Shown here piece after piece: positions 10,991-24,069 of a DNA stretch of 64,000 bases. The notes under the pieces were generated by a model. The model was not told where the DNA came from. It was given only the letters and a program-made list of their open reading frames with translations, and did not search any database. The translations under genes were made by a program, and so were the position numbers. Source of the DNA: Chionoecetes opilio (lineage: Eukaryota > Arthropoda > Malacostraca > Decapoda > Majidae); assembly GCA_016584305.1 (NCBI GenBank), contig JACEEZ010020031.1, positions 1 through 64,000 of the forward strand, read 5' to 3'. Numbering within the stretch: position 1 is the stretch's first letter; each line of letters begins with the position of its first letter.

Positions 10991-11914
10991 ATGCAGAGAA
11001 CCTTGCACACACACACAACAGCCATTACAACACCTTCTGGTTTAAACGAGTACATATTTGGCCTCTCGGACTCCCCCTATGGATTCACAGGATTGTTGTG
11101 TACATATCTCATGCTGCTATTAATTGGTAATGGTGCTGTGGTTTGGGTACACACTAAATCACACACTGAACCAAGTTTTGCGAGTCCCCATCATAGCAGT
11201 GAGTCGCTACACCACTGCACAACGCTTTAAATGAATAATTGATAGTCTAAAAGAAGCTATGGTTATAATACTAATACTGTTCTTACGCAACACCTTGCCT
11301 TCATATTCCATTGCATTGGTAATCATTGATAGTCTAAAAGAAGCTATAATTATAATACTAATACTGTTCTTAAGTAACACTAACCCCTTCATATTGCATT
11401 GCACTGGGTGTGGTCCTTGACACTGTCACCGCCAAGCCAGTGGATGGAGATGGGGAGAATGAGGCAGCCTTCAAGTGTCTTCTGGGTCGCCTTATTACTG
11501 GCTTCACCTGATGCAGTGTTGTATACATCCCTGCAACCAAAGGTACCAATCACTACATGGCTTGCAACATCACTCACCATATAAAAAATATCATAATTAC
11601 AATAGATAATACGCGTTGCCATTCCTCTTTCAAATACGTATATTTCTGGTGTACTGCGTAGGTTGATAATTAATCGTCCATTTTTTTAAGCTGTATATAT
11701 ATCACATGTGTATTTTCTTATTATATAGTTAACTAGCCGCAAAGCCGCCCTCCGGGCGGACTTTTTGGCTAGCTCCTGCGGAGGGCTATTGGTGGTGGGC
11801 CTTCGGCCCACCACCTGTGTTTGGTGGGCCTTCGGCCCACCAAACACGGACTCTCCAGATAGCCCCTTCTAACTTTTCTGAAATCATGGATGTAGAAATG
11901 TATGTATTACCCCC

Positions 11915-12160
11915 ACCCATTCACTCACCCATTACCCATCACCCCCCACCCATTCACTCACCCATTACCCATCACCCCCCACCCATTCACTCACCCATTA
12001 CCCATCACCACACACCCATTCACTCACCCATTACCCATCACCCCCCACCTATTCCCTCACCCATCACCCATCACCCCCAACCCATCACCCCCCACCCATT
12101 CACTCACCCATCACCCCACACCCATTACCCATCAACCCACCCATTCACTCACCCATTACC
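11915..12160. repeat. CCCATTCACTCACCCATTAC minisatellite
   Basis: Imperfect units of about 33 bp, rich in ACCCA, T-poor on this strand. The same array occurs complemented in the Helitron at 34008-34200, so it belongs to the element's body. Confidence 0.8.
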
Positions 12161-12164
12161 CATC

Positions 12165-12729
12165 ACCCTACATCAAGGTTTCCTCAATTCTCGCAACCCA
12201 CTTTTTTTTCACAATTATCGCTAATAGGCTGCTAAAAAAAAAAAAAAAAGTGATCGGATCATCTCATAATTGGGCTTAAAACCTTCCCCTGGTCAACCCG
12301 GTTCCAAAAAATGTTCATATGAGGTGATTGCGCCACGGGGGCGGAACCTATACCAGACACACACAACACACACACACACACACACGACAGACAGACAGAC
12401 ACACTTTCGCTTATATTTACCATTACCCATCACCCCCCACCTATTCCCTCACCCATACCACCCATCACCCCCACCCATTCACTCACCCATCACCCCACAC
12501 CCATTACCCATCACCCCACCCATCACTCACCCATTACCCATCACCCTACATCAAGGTTTCCTCAATTCTCGCAACCCACTTTTTTTCACAATTATCGCTA
12601 ATAGGCTGCTAAAAAAAAAAAAAAAGTGATCGGATCATCTCATAAATGGGCTTAAAACCTTCCCCTGGTCAACCCGGTTCCAAAAATGTTTCATATGAGG
12701 TGATTGCGCCACAGGGGGCGGAACCTATA

Positions 12730-12776
<47 letters not shown>

Positions 12777-13141
12777 GACAGACAGACACACTTTCGCTTA
12801 TATTTACCATTACCCATCACTCCCCACCTATTCCCTCACCCATCACCCATCACCCCCCACCCATTCACTCACCCATCACCCCACACCCATTACCCATCAC
12901 CCCACCCATTCACTCACCCATTACCCATCACCCTACATCAAGGCTTCCTCAATTCTCGCAACCCACTTTTTTTTTTCACAATTATCGCTAATAGGCTGCT
13001 AAAAAAAAAAAAAAAAAAAAAGTGATCGAATCATCTCATAAGTGGGCTTATGACCTTCCCCTGGTCAACCCGGTTCCAAAAATGTGCCATATGAGGTGAT
13101 TGCGCCACGGGGGGCGGAACCTATACCACACACACACACAC

Positions 13142-13180
<39 letters not shown>

Positions 13181-13195
13181 CACTTTCGCTTATAT
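12165..13195 (-). repeat. threefold tandem duplication inside the Helitron
   Basis: Three units start near 12169, 12548 and 12934 (spacing about 380 bp). Each contains TACATCAAGG, an A-rich run, the CCCCTGGTCAACCCGGTTCC segment, then (CA)n and (GACA)n runs and a CACTTTCGCTTATATT end. The duplicated segment includes the Helitron's 5' side, which suggests slippage or rolling-circle over-replication. Confidence 0.8.
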
Positions 13196-13814
13196 TATTA
13201 TAGATTATCATTAGTGGTATTTACACTCTACGTATATTCTAAATTAATATATAATAAATCAAATACGTATATTTTAGGTGTATTAGGTTGATATTCGACG
13301 TATTTTGAACCTGCATATAAATCACGCATGTATTTTGAAATCTTATAAATATCATTGAAGGTATACATTCCTGCAGGCAAAGGTACTAATCACTACATGG
13401 CGACACCAACACTTATCATATAATAAATATCATAATTTCATCACATGATTCTAAATACTGATCTTACCCAAACTGTATCTTTGCTGTGGTGGCAGGAGGT
13501 ATGTGCAGTGAAGGCATGACTGGAGCCCAACATTTGTGCACCCACCCAGACTTGTCAGGACGTGCTAGAGGAAAGAGGAGCTGCAAAAAAGACTTCAGCC
13601 AAGGGGATTAGTTCCTTGGTTCCTGAGTGGTAAGGGGCGGACATCCTAACACCCTAACACCTAGCCTAAGGAAAACACTGCCATGGGTACTTTACATAAT
13701 GCATTCTTGTACGCAGCTGGAGCTCCTGCGATGTCTGGCAGTCCCGCGACGGCTTGCAAAACTTACCTGAAATGATTGTCATACTTAATAACCCTGCCCA
13801 ATACATACAAAGGG

Positions 13815-14290
13815 AGGGAGGGGGAAGACAAGGAGCACCCACTCAATTATAGATCAGTCTCTCTAACCAGCGTGGTAGCTAGGGTAGTTATGTGAGACAA
13901 TAGTTAAGACACAGATGGAATTAGTATCATGTCAGACAGACCATTCAGATTCACAGGTGGTAGTTGCTGTGTCTTGACTCTGCCATGCTTCTCCTTAATG
14001 GAATGCCTGACGGGCTACATACAAGGGAGAGAGGGATGGGTGGACTGAGATTAATCAGTTTTGTAGAAATTGTTTGACAAAGTATCCCACATGAGGTGGT
14101 TGTGGTAATTTGAGTATGAAGAAGGACTGGATGGGAATCTCTTGGAATGGATGAAAGACTTGCTTAAAAATACATGTGTTACAGATCAGAACAAGTTTCC
14201 TATATACACATGTGAGTGACACAAATGTCTTAGAACAACATAATGAATGCCTGACATTGAACAGCAAACAACCAAGCCTCCCAGTGTGAT
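13815..14290 (+). pseudogene. degenerate LINE reverse-transcriptase fragment
   Basis: Several frames together recall the CR1 RT order: an NYR-like YRSVSLTSVVARVV block near 13850, then a DKVPHMRW-like block near 14080, then LEWMKDLLKNTCVTDQNK near 14150. Stops and frameshifts separate them. The match is by block order only, so the family is provisional. Confidence 0.45.
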
Positions 14291-14299
14291 GATGGCTGT

Positions 14300-15530
14300 G
14301 TTGCACTTGGTCATTTCCTATTTAATACTACTGGATGACAAATCTTTTAAGCATCTGCACACACTTCATCAGTTTGTGTGTGAGCATCTACACTTGATAA
14401 CAATGAAAAAAGTTTAAATTATTATTCAGCAGAAATTATGTTTTCCTCACTGCTGTATAAAGGCATATTGAAAGGCAACAGACTGTTAAGAGATGGTAAA
14501 AAAAAATTCTTACCCAGCTATTCTACCATAAGAAGACTAATTTTTATCAACTTGAATGAATCCTGTTATTGAACAGCATGACAGTAATTTTCTGATGTAT
14601 ATATATTAAGAGCAAATTCATCAATTCATATACATAAGAAACAACTGGCTTGGGCAAAAAAAATTATAAATGCATGATTTTCCTATAATTTATCACTATT
14701 GAAAATCCATATTTAGAGATTGATACATAGTCTAGGTGCCCTATTTACCACTCCACACAAGCTTCACACCCTGACACCACAGCCACTTTTAAAACATTGA
14801 TATAACTTCCATATAAGGAACCCTTTCTCCATCTACTCTGAAAGGACTAAATAAAACTGGAGTCCTGCGCAAATTTACAATGATTCAAGCACTGCTGTCC
14901 CTAAAGAAACAAGGATGTTTGATAAGCTTCACAGAATACATGCCTACATATCACACCTGGAGGACAACACTCACCACACTGAAGAGAGGGCGAGGCAGGC
15001 GCTTCAGTGCGAGCTACGAATTTCCTCAAGCACGTCAGCTTCCTGGAAAGAAATATTTCTACATTAGCATTGTATCTCCACTCTCCATAAAAGGCTTTAA
15101 GTTATTTGCTACACTTATTTGTGCCTCACAACCAACAGGCATCTCATTGGTTACCATATTGATGAGGTGTTAATGAATGAGTGAGAGAGGTGGATAAGGG
15201 GTAGGGGGGGGGGGTTGAGCAGGCATGGACAGGCAGTATGGGATAGGGAGAGGTGAAGGTTCCCCTGCCAGTTTTATTACGGTTTAGGTCATCCTCGAGC
15301 CTGACAATTATAACCTGTCTCATAGTGTACATCTCATTCTGAGTCTTTTGAGCCCCATTTCCCATGGCGCATTTGAATAATAATGGATCTACATATATAT
15401 CACCGAAAATTTACATCAGCCAAAACGGTTGAGTTAGGTAAAATCCGATTAGGTTAGGTTAGGTTAGAGGTGGGGTTTGCTTTAGTAACATAAACATATG
15501 ATATCAAGAAAGAAAAAATTATCAATACTA
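14300..15530. other. intergenic, nothing recognised
   Basis: AT-rich sequence with short unsupported reading frames (the longest near 14880-15173 shows no motif). A three-unit TTAGG tract occurs near 15452-15467. Confidence 0.5.
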
Positions 15531-15532
15531 TG

Positions 15533-15775
15533 CAATGGCGTAGCTACGGGTGGACATGGGGGGGCACGTGTCCCTTCATGAGAATGCGGTGCCCCCCATT
15601 GGCCATGGCTGCCGTACTCTGTATAATGCTCTAATACCCACCACTGATCTGATCTTAGAATATGCTTTTTTACCCTTCTATGTGGCATCAGAGTATCCCC
15701 TGAGCTCCGCTTGCCTAGTGCCCCCACCATACTTAGCTGTGCCCCCCCATTGGTAGATACCTAGCTACGCTACTG
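15533..15775. mobile_element. hAT-type MITE, 243 bp
   Basis: Termini are CAATGGCGTAGCTACGGG and, complemented, CAGTAGCGTAGCTAGG. The perfect 8-bp target duplication ATACTATG lies at 15525-15532 and 15776-15783. There is no coding capacity. Confidence 0.85.
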
Positions 15776-15783
15776 ATACTATG

Positions 15784-16590
15784 GCGATGCGTAGCGGAGC
15801 AAGGTTTGCAGGGCGGACCGAGAGGGGCGGGGTGCGGGCATCCCCCACACCTGTAAACAAACATTGATTTCCGACAAAAATGAGTGCCAGATTAATTCAA
15901 AACACATCAAAACTATTCAGGAAAACTAAGTTTCGGCCTCGAAATCGGTGAATGCCCACTACCGAAATTTTACCCTGCAATAAAACTCTCAACGGTTAAG
16001 ATTCGTTGTATCAACCCTGCCATATCTCGTTTACTACCTTATAAAGGACTAATCTTTTGTCATATACGTCTTCTACTAACATTTAAACCTCTTGGCAAAC
16101 TGTTACTTTGGTCAAAATCATGGACAAAACCAATCTTATTATATAGATAATAAATAAAAAAATCTTATATGAATAAATATAACACTGCCCCAGCCATTCA
16201 CGCAGCCCAGCAGCTCGCCTTGCCCAGGCCCGCGGCGCCAGCCACGGCGTGCTCAGTGCCCCCTTGCCCCCCTTATTGCCCACCCGCAGGTTAGCTATTG
16301 TTAGGTCAAGGTTGGGTTAGTTTTGTTTTATTCGTGAACTATATTTTTCTGGTAGATTTTGATGTGCTTTGGAACAAGCTGAAGTTTTTGTGTGTTTTTT
16401 TTTTTTTTTTAATTAATAGTTTTTCAGAGGTGAGGTCAAGTGGGTTAAAAAAAACTAGAGATTGCCAAGAAAAACAAACATCAGATTCTTTCAAAGCACA
16501 TCAAAATCTATCCGAAAAATATAGTTTCATATGAAAAAGGAGAGGGTTAATAAAACGAATCTTTACCAAAGGGAACACTATTCTATAGTC
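15784..16590. other. intergenic, weak GC-rich patch
   Basis: Mostly AT-rich. The stretch near 16190-16290 is GC-rich on a minus-strand reading but shows no recognisable protein motif. Confidence 0.4.
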
Positions 16591-16915
16591 TCACTATATT
16601 AAAACCTGTCGCATCCTGTCCATAGTTGGGTTCAGGGATTGCCATGCAAGCCTATAACAGCCTTGCAGCTCTACAGCACCACTACCAAAGTTACTCACTG
16701 CAGTGACGGCAGGAGCCCCGTGTCCCCGAACAGAGGGGTGCCGGTGAAGAAAGTGGGATATCAGGCATTCTTGAGGAGAATTCAACAACCTTCCGTCCGA
16801 CAGTCCCCCCAACACCCTTCGGCCAGGGCCACTGGACCCCCGCGGGTGGCGGTCCGGGGGCAAGACATCACTGGCACGGAGCAGTGGGGGTCAGTGGTGC
16901 CCCGCTCGTGAAGAC
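16590..16915 (-). other. GC-rich segment with a minus-strand open frame and donor-like site
   Basis: On the minus strand a 90-codon frame runs to the sequence GCAGTGAGTAAC, which could be read as GCA followed by the donor GTGAGT at about 16702. The frame encodes no domain I recognise. It may be a 5' exon of an unidentified gene or simply GC-rich non-coding DNA. Confidence 0.25.
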
Positions 16916-17535
16916 GGCGTGCCCACGCTAACACAACACCTCACTACCCATGGCGGCTATACACTCTGAAACAAAAACACACACTTAATGCAGGATTCTA
17001 AACATTATACACATTCACCATAACAAAAAATGTGCAAGTAAATAATCTTCAGGAGTTGGCGGCGCCAACCAGCCGCGGCAGCCAGGCAGTCGCGCACCAT
17101 CAGATTCGCTTATTTAACCTGAATTACTCTACAAAACCTAGTCCAAACCTATCTTAAGCCTATCCTAACCTAAACATAGCTTAAATCTAACCTAACTAAA
17201 CCTAAACGTAACCTAACCTAGCTATTATCATTTAAAAATAAGTGCCATATTTTTGGTTTCTGCAGGTGAATAACTACTGTACATAATACTGAGCCGAAAA
17301 TAATAGAGAAAAAGTAAGCTATAAGGCCTGTGAAGCCCGCCAACTCCTGCGGAATATTAACCCCCTCCAGTAAGAACATGCACGCCCTACCGCATGAGCC
17401 CTCAAGGAAGATTAAAAAGAAAAAAATAGCCTATAGGCGCTATAGGCTCAAGCGTAAAAAAAAAAAAAGTTTAAATCATAGATTACTTTGCCCGTTTTTC
17501 CAAGCCTCGTTTTCCTTAACGTAAGGTAGAACGTA

Positions 17536-17997
17536 TCGTAGATAACAGTTAAGTCGCCAGGACAACTTTTTTTTTCTGTTTACAGACGTGTGGTGGCGTT
17601 AATACTTACATTTCTACATCCATGATTTCAGGAAAGTTAGAAGGGGCTATCTGGAGAGTCTGTGTCATTTTGTGTCATAGTATGGCTATAAATGAACAAA
17701 GTACAAAAATATCTACAAAGTGGCTACCAACAGTAGAGTCGCCATCTAGTGTTTATTTACTGAGTGTCGTACCGCTGTCGTCGCCCGAAAAAAAAACGCG
17801 TAGCGAAATTTGAAACCGTCTATACTCGCAGATACAAAGCATAAAACAACGCTGAAACAGGGTAGATTATACAGTCATGATATAAACTACTGTGTATCAT
17901 CTTCAGTGGCACATAAAAATCAGTAGTAATGCTATAATTCGTAATATATGGCGTCTGGCGACATCACTGCAGGTGGCGACTTTACTGTTATCTACGG
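17536..17997. mobile_element. TA-flanked TIR element, copy A (462 bp)
   Basis: Inverted termini CGTAGATAACAGTTAAGTCG and the complement of an almost identical end lie directly inside TA dinucleotides, as expected for Tc1/mariner-type target duplication. A second copy is at 56323-56965. It contains the segment TTTCAGGAAAGTTAGAAGGG that also occurs three times in the Helitron at 33552-34588. Confidence 0.75.
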
Positions 17998-18469
17998 TAG
18001 TTAAGGTGAAGCAAGAACATTTTTTTATTTGTAAAGTATCTGTAATTATCGAAAATTAAGCAAATTACATAATGAATATTCATTAATCTTCTAATATGAA
18101 ACAATTTAACTTGATTGTGTTATATTTTGAAAGAGTTATTAGTTTATAGTGAAAGTTAGTTTGTCCAGCAGGACGCACCGCCACCACCTCGCCGCCGCCA
18201 TACCGTCTGCATCAAGGATAATTATATAGTATCCTTGGTCTGCATAGTCCCGTTTTCTGCAAGAGTATATGGCGTTTACCCCTGAACACGTCAGGTTAGG
18301 TTACGTTAGGTTACGGATAGGTATGATGTAGCTTTCAGATACACCACACGTAACTTGCCGCGGGAATCACAATGAGGGTATTTTCGAGAAAACCCTAGGT
18401 TAGTTTCGGATCTACAGCCAAGCGTCTTCACTCGGAAACCACATAATAGCACACATACTCGCATAGAGA

Positions 18470-18915
18470 ACGGGAATATGCCTCCCGTCCTGCCATCACC
18501 CTCACCCACAATGTCGCCACATCCCGTCACCTCCCTTCCTTGGCCCGCGTCACCCACCCCGCCACGCCCCTGGAGCCTCGCCACACCCCAGGAGGCCAAG
18601 GGGCGCCGCGGGGAGGCAGGATGAGGGCCTGAGGCGGGTATAAGTGTTGAATTACCTGGCGACCTGCGCGGCCTTCACGTCACCGGGACACACAAATCCT
18701 GCTTCACTGCTTCACCGCCTCACACACCACGCCCCCGCCACTAATGCCACGCCCACCAGGCCTTAGGCTTATGTTTAGACTATCTCCCCTCACTAGGCCT
18801 ATCCTACATGGCTACAGTAAGAGTTATTAGCTACCATGTGGCGGAGACTCACCTGGGCGCGTCTGTCCCTGCACCGCCGCAGAGTTCGAAGAGTCCGTGG
18901 CGAGGCCTTGAGAAC
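18470..18915 (-). promoter_or_regulatory. CpG-rich region with minus-strand donor-like sites
   Basis: CpG-dense sequence in an otherwise AT-rich neighbourhood. On the minus strand there are GCCCAG|GTGAGTC (near 18851) and CGCCAG|GTAATTC (near 18657), both acceptable donor sites. This could be the promoter and untranslated first exons of a gene transcribed leftward. No coding exon was identified to go with it, so this is inference. Confidence 0.3.
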
Positions 18916-19504
18916 CCCGTAGCGGCGTCTCTCAAGGTTATTACTTTCATGTGTATAAATTATTGTAATATCTTGTGCCATCTTAATTTCTCCCCATTAT
19001 CTTTTCATGTCCATTCTGGTTAATTATTACATCCTTATAATATACTCAAGGCACAGGCATACAATTATTATCTGTCAAGTTTCCATTTAGACCTCACAAA
19101 TATGCCTTCTTTTACGTAACAATTATGAAAAAAATACGAATTAACGTTATTTGACTAATTTAACGTATATAATATTGAAACTTTATGCTCGAAAATTGAT
19201 TGATGGAATGAAGTAAGCCTTTAGAGTTTGTTTCTCAGTCGGCTACACCAAGCAAGACAGATCCTGAACAGTTTGTGGGCCTGACAGCTCTATGTAGGAC
19301 CACAACACTATGTAATGCTCGCTTAAATAAACAATCTAACTATTTGAACACGTCATCTTTGCATTGAAGTACAAGAACAGCTAAGAATAACATGTTGGGA
19401 GGCATTTGTTGAGCGTATTGCATCACTTTAGGTACTTATCATACAATCAGGGCTTACCACCTGATGACTTAACCATCGGGATGACTTACACATCAGTTTT
19501 GTTC

Positions 19505-21850
19505 ACATAGGGTTGAAAAGGAGCCATACAGGTTAAAATACAGACATAAATGTAAAAATACAGCCACACGGGTTAAAATACAGGCATACTACAGGTTAAA
19601 ATACAGGCATATAGGTTAAAATACATCCATACAGGTTCAAATACAGTCATACAGGTTAAAATACAGCCATACCGGTTAAAATACAGCCATACAGGTTAAA
19701 ATACAGCCATACAGGTTAAAATACAGCCATACAGGTTAAAATACAGCCATACAGGTTCAAATACAGCCATACAGGTTAAAATACAGCCATACAGGTTAAA
19801 ATACAGCCATACAGGTTAAAATACAGCCATACAGGTTAAAATACAACCATACAGGTTAAAATACAGCCATACAGGTTAAAATACAGGCATACAGGTTAAA
19901 ATACAGGTATACAGGTTAAAATACAGCCATACAGGTTAAAATACAGCCATACAGGTTAAAATACAGCCATACCGGTTAAAATACAGCCATACAGGTTAAA
20001 ATACAGGCATACAGGTTAAAATACAGCCACAGGTTATAATACAGGCATACAGGTTAAAATACAGACATACAGGTTAAAATACAACCATACAGGTTATAAT
20101 ACAGCCATACAGGTTATAATACAGGCATACAGGTTAAAATACAGCCATACAGGTTAAAATACAGGCATACAGGTTATAATACAGGCATACAGGTTAAAAT
20201 ACAGACATACAGGTTAAAATACAACCACACAGGTTATAATACAGCCATACAGGTTATAATACAGGCATACAGGTTAAAATACAGACATACAGGTTAAAAT
20301 ACAGCCATACAGGTTAAAATACAGCCATACAGGTTAAAATACAATCATACAGGTTCAAATACAGCCATACAGGTTAAAATACATACAGGTTAAAATACAG
20401 GCATACAGGTTATAATACAGGCATACAGGTTAAAATACATACAGGTTAAAATACAACCACACAGGTTATAATACAGGCATACAGGTTATAATACAGGCAT
20501 ACAGGTTAAAATACAGACATACAGGTTATAATACAGCCATACAGGTTAAAATACAGACATACAGGTTAAAATACAACCACACAGGTTATAATACAGCCAT
20601 ACAGGTTATAATACAGGCATACAGGTTAAAATACAGACATACAGGTTAAAATACAACCATACAGGTTAAAATACAGCCATACAGGTTAAAATACAGGCAT
20701 ACAGGTTAAAAATACCAAGCGTACAGGTTAAAATACAGCCATACAGGTTAAAATACAGGCATACAGGTTAAAATACAGGCATACAGGTTAAAATACAGGC
20801 ATACAGGTTAAAGTACAGCCATACAGGTTAAAATAGTCATACAGGTTCAAATACAAGCATAGTTTAAAAATACCAGGCATGCAGGTTAAAATACAGCCAT
20901 ACAGGTTAAAATAGTCATACAGGTTATAATACAATCATACAGGTTAAAATACAGCCATACAGGTTAAAATACAGCCATACAGGTTAAAATACAGCCATAT
21001 AGGTTATAATACAGCCATACAGGTTAAAATACAGCCATACAGGTTATAATACAGGCATACAGGTTAAAATACAGCCATACAGGTTAAAATACAACCATAC
21101 AGGTTAAAATACAATCATACAGGTTCAAATACAGCCATACAGGTTAAAATACAATCATACAGGTTCAAATACAGCCATACAGGTTATAATACAGCCATAC
21201 AGTTTATAATACAGGCATACAGGTTATAATACAGCCATACAGGTTAAAATACAATCATACAGGTTCAAATACAGCCATACAGGTTAAAATACAGCCATAC
21301 AGGTTATAATACAGCCATACAGGTTATAATACAGGCATACAGGTTATAATACAGCCATACAGTTTATAATACAGGCATACAGGTTATAATACAGCCATAC
21401 AGGTTAAAATACAATCATACAGGTTCAAATACAGCCATACAGGTTAAAATACAGCCATACAGGTTAAAATACAGCCATACAGGTTATAATACAGCCATAC
21501 AGGTTATAATACAGGCATACAGGTTATAATACAGCCATACAGGTTAAAATACAATCATACAGGTTCAAATACAGCCATACAGGTTAAAATACAATCATAC
21601 AGGTTAAAATACAGCCATACAGGTTAAAATACAATCATACAGGTTCAAATACAGCCATACAGGTTCAAATACAGCCATACAGGTTCAAATACAGCCATAC
21701 AGGTTCAAATACAATCATACAGGTTCAAATACAGCCATACAGGTTCAAATACAGCCATACAGGTTCAAATACAGCCATACAGGTTAAAATACAGCTATAT
21801 ATGTAAAAATAAAGCCATAGGCTACAGGTTAAAACATAGTCATACGGTTT
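19505..21850 (+). repeat. 20-bp satellite array, about 115 units
   Basis: Head-to-tail ACAGCCATACAGGTTAAAAT with limited variants in the 4th-6th bases (GCC, GGC, GAC, ATC, ACC) and in the GGTT(A/C/T)AAAT part. Variants are not random: blocks such as GGC-GAC-ACC-GCC recur at 140 bp around 20041-20300, and an AATCAT+TTCAAAT pair recurs through 21100-21720. Edges decay into unit fragments. Confidence 0.95.
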
Positions 21851-22510
21851 ATAAAACATTAAATTACAAAAAAAGAATAGTTTTATTGCTGTTCTTAGCT
21901 TAGACAAAGGGAGAAAATATGCATTTTAGGCCACATGAAAAAGCTGCAGTTGTACCATAGGCAAGTCTTAAGGAGTAACAACAAAATTATGTTATGCCAT
22001 TGGACCCTTCATGCTAAAACAGCACTCTTTACAAAAATGTACAATATTGGGTGTCGGAGGATCAAGGAAAATAAAGTGTTTTTGTCCGGAATCAAATAAA
22101 TCACCAATAATATCCTTTGGTGGGAGTACATTCAAGGCACAAAAAGCTGAGAATGCACTCCTGACCCTCTGAGTGACAAGCTTCCATCCTCCTCGTCCCC
22201 ACCTTGACCCCCAAGGAACAGACAAGAGTCTATGCTTCTACTCTTCTATCTTCCTTGCTTCCCTTCCCTCCCCCCAACGGTCCATCCATTACCTCACTGA
22301 GATCCCGGGACAGTGCACGCCAGGCACCCGCTAGATAGATGAGAGAACACATTACAGTAACTCAGAAATGTTAACAACTATACAATGCACAGTTGAGATA
22401 AAGGAGAGATAAGGCAAGGGAGACTGATGACCACTTGAGAAAACAATGTCATAATGGTAGCTGTGTATAAAAGGTGGAAGGAAAACGCAGGACGCATCAG
22501 GAACACTGTA
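21850..22510. other. intergenic, nothing recognised
   Basis: No motif, repeat terminus or splice pattern was identified in this stretch. Confidence 0.4.
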
Positions 22511-22515
22511 AAAAT

Positions 22516-22692
22516 GAGGTGCTCATTTCAGAAAGTCGATGAGCGCCATCAATAAAAAAACTTAAGAAAATGGCTTCAAAATCTTTCAATGTTCAAAAGT
22601 TATGACATTTTGAACATTGAAACATTTTTAAGCCATTTTCCTTAGTTTTTTATTGATGGCGCTTATCGACGACTTTCCGAAATAAGCGCCTC
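22516..22692. mobile_element. palindromic foldback MITE (~177 bp hairpin)
   Basis: Two arms of about 82 bases are complementary almost throughout. They run from GAGGTGCTCATTTCAGAAAG on the left to CTTTCCGAAATAAGCGCCTC on the right, with a loop of about 8 bases (GTTATGAC) at 22602-22609. A transcript would form one long stem. Confidence 0.8.
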
Positions 22693-22913
22693 GTATATTC
22701 CCTGTAATGTTAGGGAATATACATAATGTTCCCGATTCGTCCTGAGTTTCCCTGCCACATTTTATACTCATTTGTCTAACATAATAATCATAATGGTATC
22801 CACTGGTGGGCTTGAGTTGCAATACGTAACATTTGTGCTTTTAGAATCTAGATTGATTTCATTTTGGTCTTCTCACTTTTCTGATAGTTTGCCGATCATA
22901 CCTTGACAGCAGC

Positions 22914-23124
22914 TTAACCCCTTGAGGCCCAGAACGTAATTTCCATTGTAATTTGGGTGCCATTAGACGATTTTTAGTGAATATAAGTAATAATTTATAG
23001 ATATGACCTATTTAGTATTCTTGTCCACTGGCTAATTTGGTATATTCAGTTATTTTTTGTAATTTTATGGCTCCACAAGACAATCTTTTATAGCAAAGGA
23101 AAGATCTGGGTGTGAAGGGGTTAA
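22914..23124 (+). mobile_element. piggyBac-like MITE, copy 3
   Basis: TTAA-bounded 210-bp copy. Left end CCCCTTGAGGCCCAGAACG, right end the complement of CCCCTTCACACCCAGATC. Confidence 0.85.
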
Positions 23125-23825
23125 TACCACAATGACAGGGGCTGATAATCTCCAAAAACAAAAATGTCATCATGGTATCTAGCTGCTGATGTGCTTGAGT
23201 TGCAATAACATTTGTCCATTTAGTCTGGATTGATTTACACTTTTCTTTTCTCACTTTTCTGATTGTTCACCGATATACTTTCACAGCAGCTGAATACCAC
23301 AATGACATCATGGCTAATCAGTCTCCTTCCTTCTCTCTCTCTCCTCGCTCTCAATGCTATCCAACAGTTAAATTTGTACACGTTTATCTAACAACATAGA
23401 CGTAACATCTTGATTTTTTCCCCGATGACATACTTAGCTAATCTCTCAACATGGCAGTGAATTAATGGGTTGAATAATAAACAATGCAAATATAGAGACA
23501 CAACAGAAGCATCATAGGGGTAAGGCAGTCACAGAGGCACACCACACTCCAGACCCGGGCATGACTACCTGCTATGACCACAACACAACACCTAAGACAG
23601 AGAAAGAAGATAAAAGCACTGAAAACATCAATGAATAAACAAATAATAAAGAAATACAAATAAAAGAGGCCATAAAGGAAAGCTATGGAGCACTGGCGCC
23701 ACAAAAAGGATGGAGGGAAACAAAGAAAGAGTAGGTGAATGACATTATTGGTAAGGGAGGGAGGGAAAACTGGAGCAATAAATCAGTAAAACATGACATG
23801 AGAGGAAACAAGGGTGGACCAGTGG

Positions 23826-23854
23826 TAATAGCAGCAGTAGCAGTAGTAGTAGTA

Positions 23855-23892
<38 letters not shown>

Positions 23893-24065
23893 ACAATGAG
23901 CTGGCAGGATAACTGAAGAGGAAAAATCAGTCATGAAAAAAAAGAGAGGAGAAACAAGGGTGGACCAGTGGTAATAGCAGCAGCAGCAGCAGCAGTAGCA
24001 GTAGTAGTATAGTAGTAGTAGTAGCATAGTACATAGTAGTAATAGTAGTAGCTAGTAGTAGTATT
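23826..24065. repeat. duplicated (AGT/AGC)n microsatellite block
   Basis: Two copies of a block (GGGTGGACCAGTGGTAATAG + trinucleotide run + AACAATGAGCTGGCAGGATA) stand in tandem, about 140-170 bp apart. A whole segment was duplicated together with its microsatellite. Confidence 0.8.
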
Positions 24066-24069
24066 AACA

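Larger units (their letters stand above)
11733..13204 (-). mobile_element. non-autonomous Helitron, copy 2 (minus orientation)
   Basis: Read on the minus strand, it begins TCTATAATAATATAAGCG after an A at 13205. It ends with a GC hairpin (CCGCCC-GGA-GGGCGG), seven bases, then CTAG before a T. A|TC...CTAG|T with a subterminal hairpin is the Helitron signature. The same 5' and 3' termini delimit the element at 33552-34588. There is no Rep/helicase gene. Internally a segment of about 380 bp is present three times in tandem. Confidence 0.8.

Noticed and set aside
16594..16863. Protein-coding gene call on the minus strand
   Set aside because: GC-rich open frame without an ATG in frame at its beginning and no recognisable domain; kept only as a low-confidence segment.
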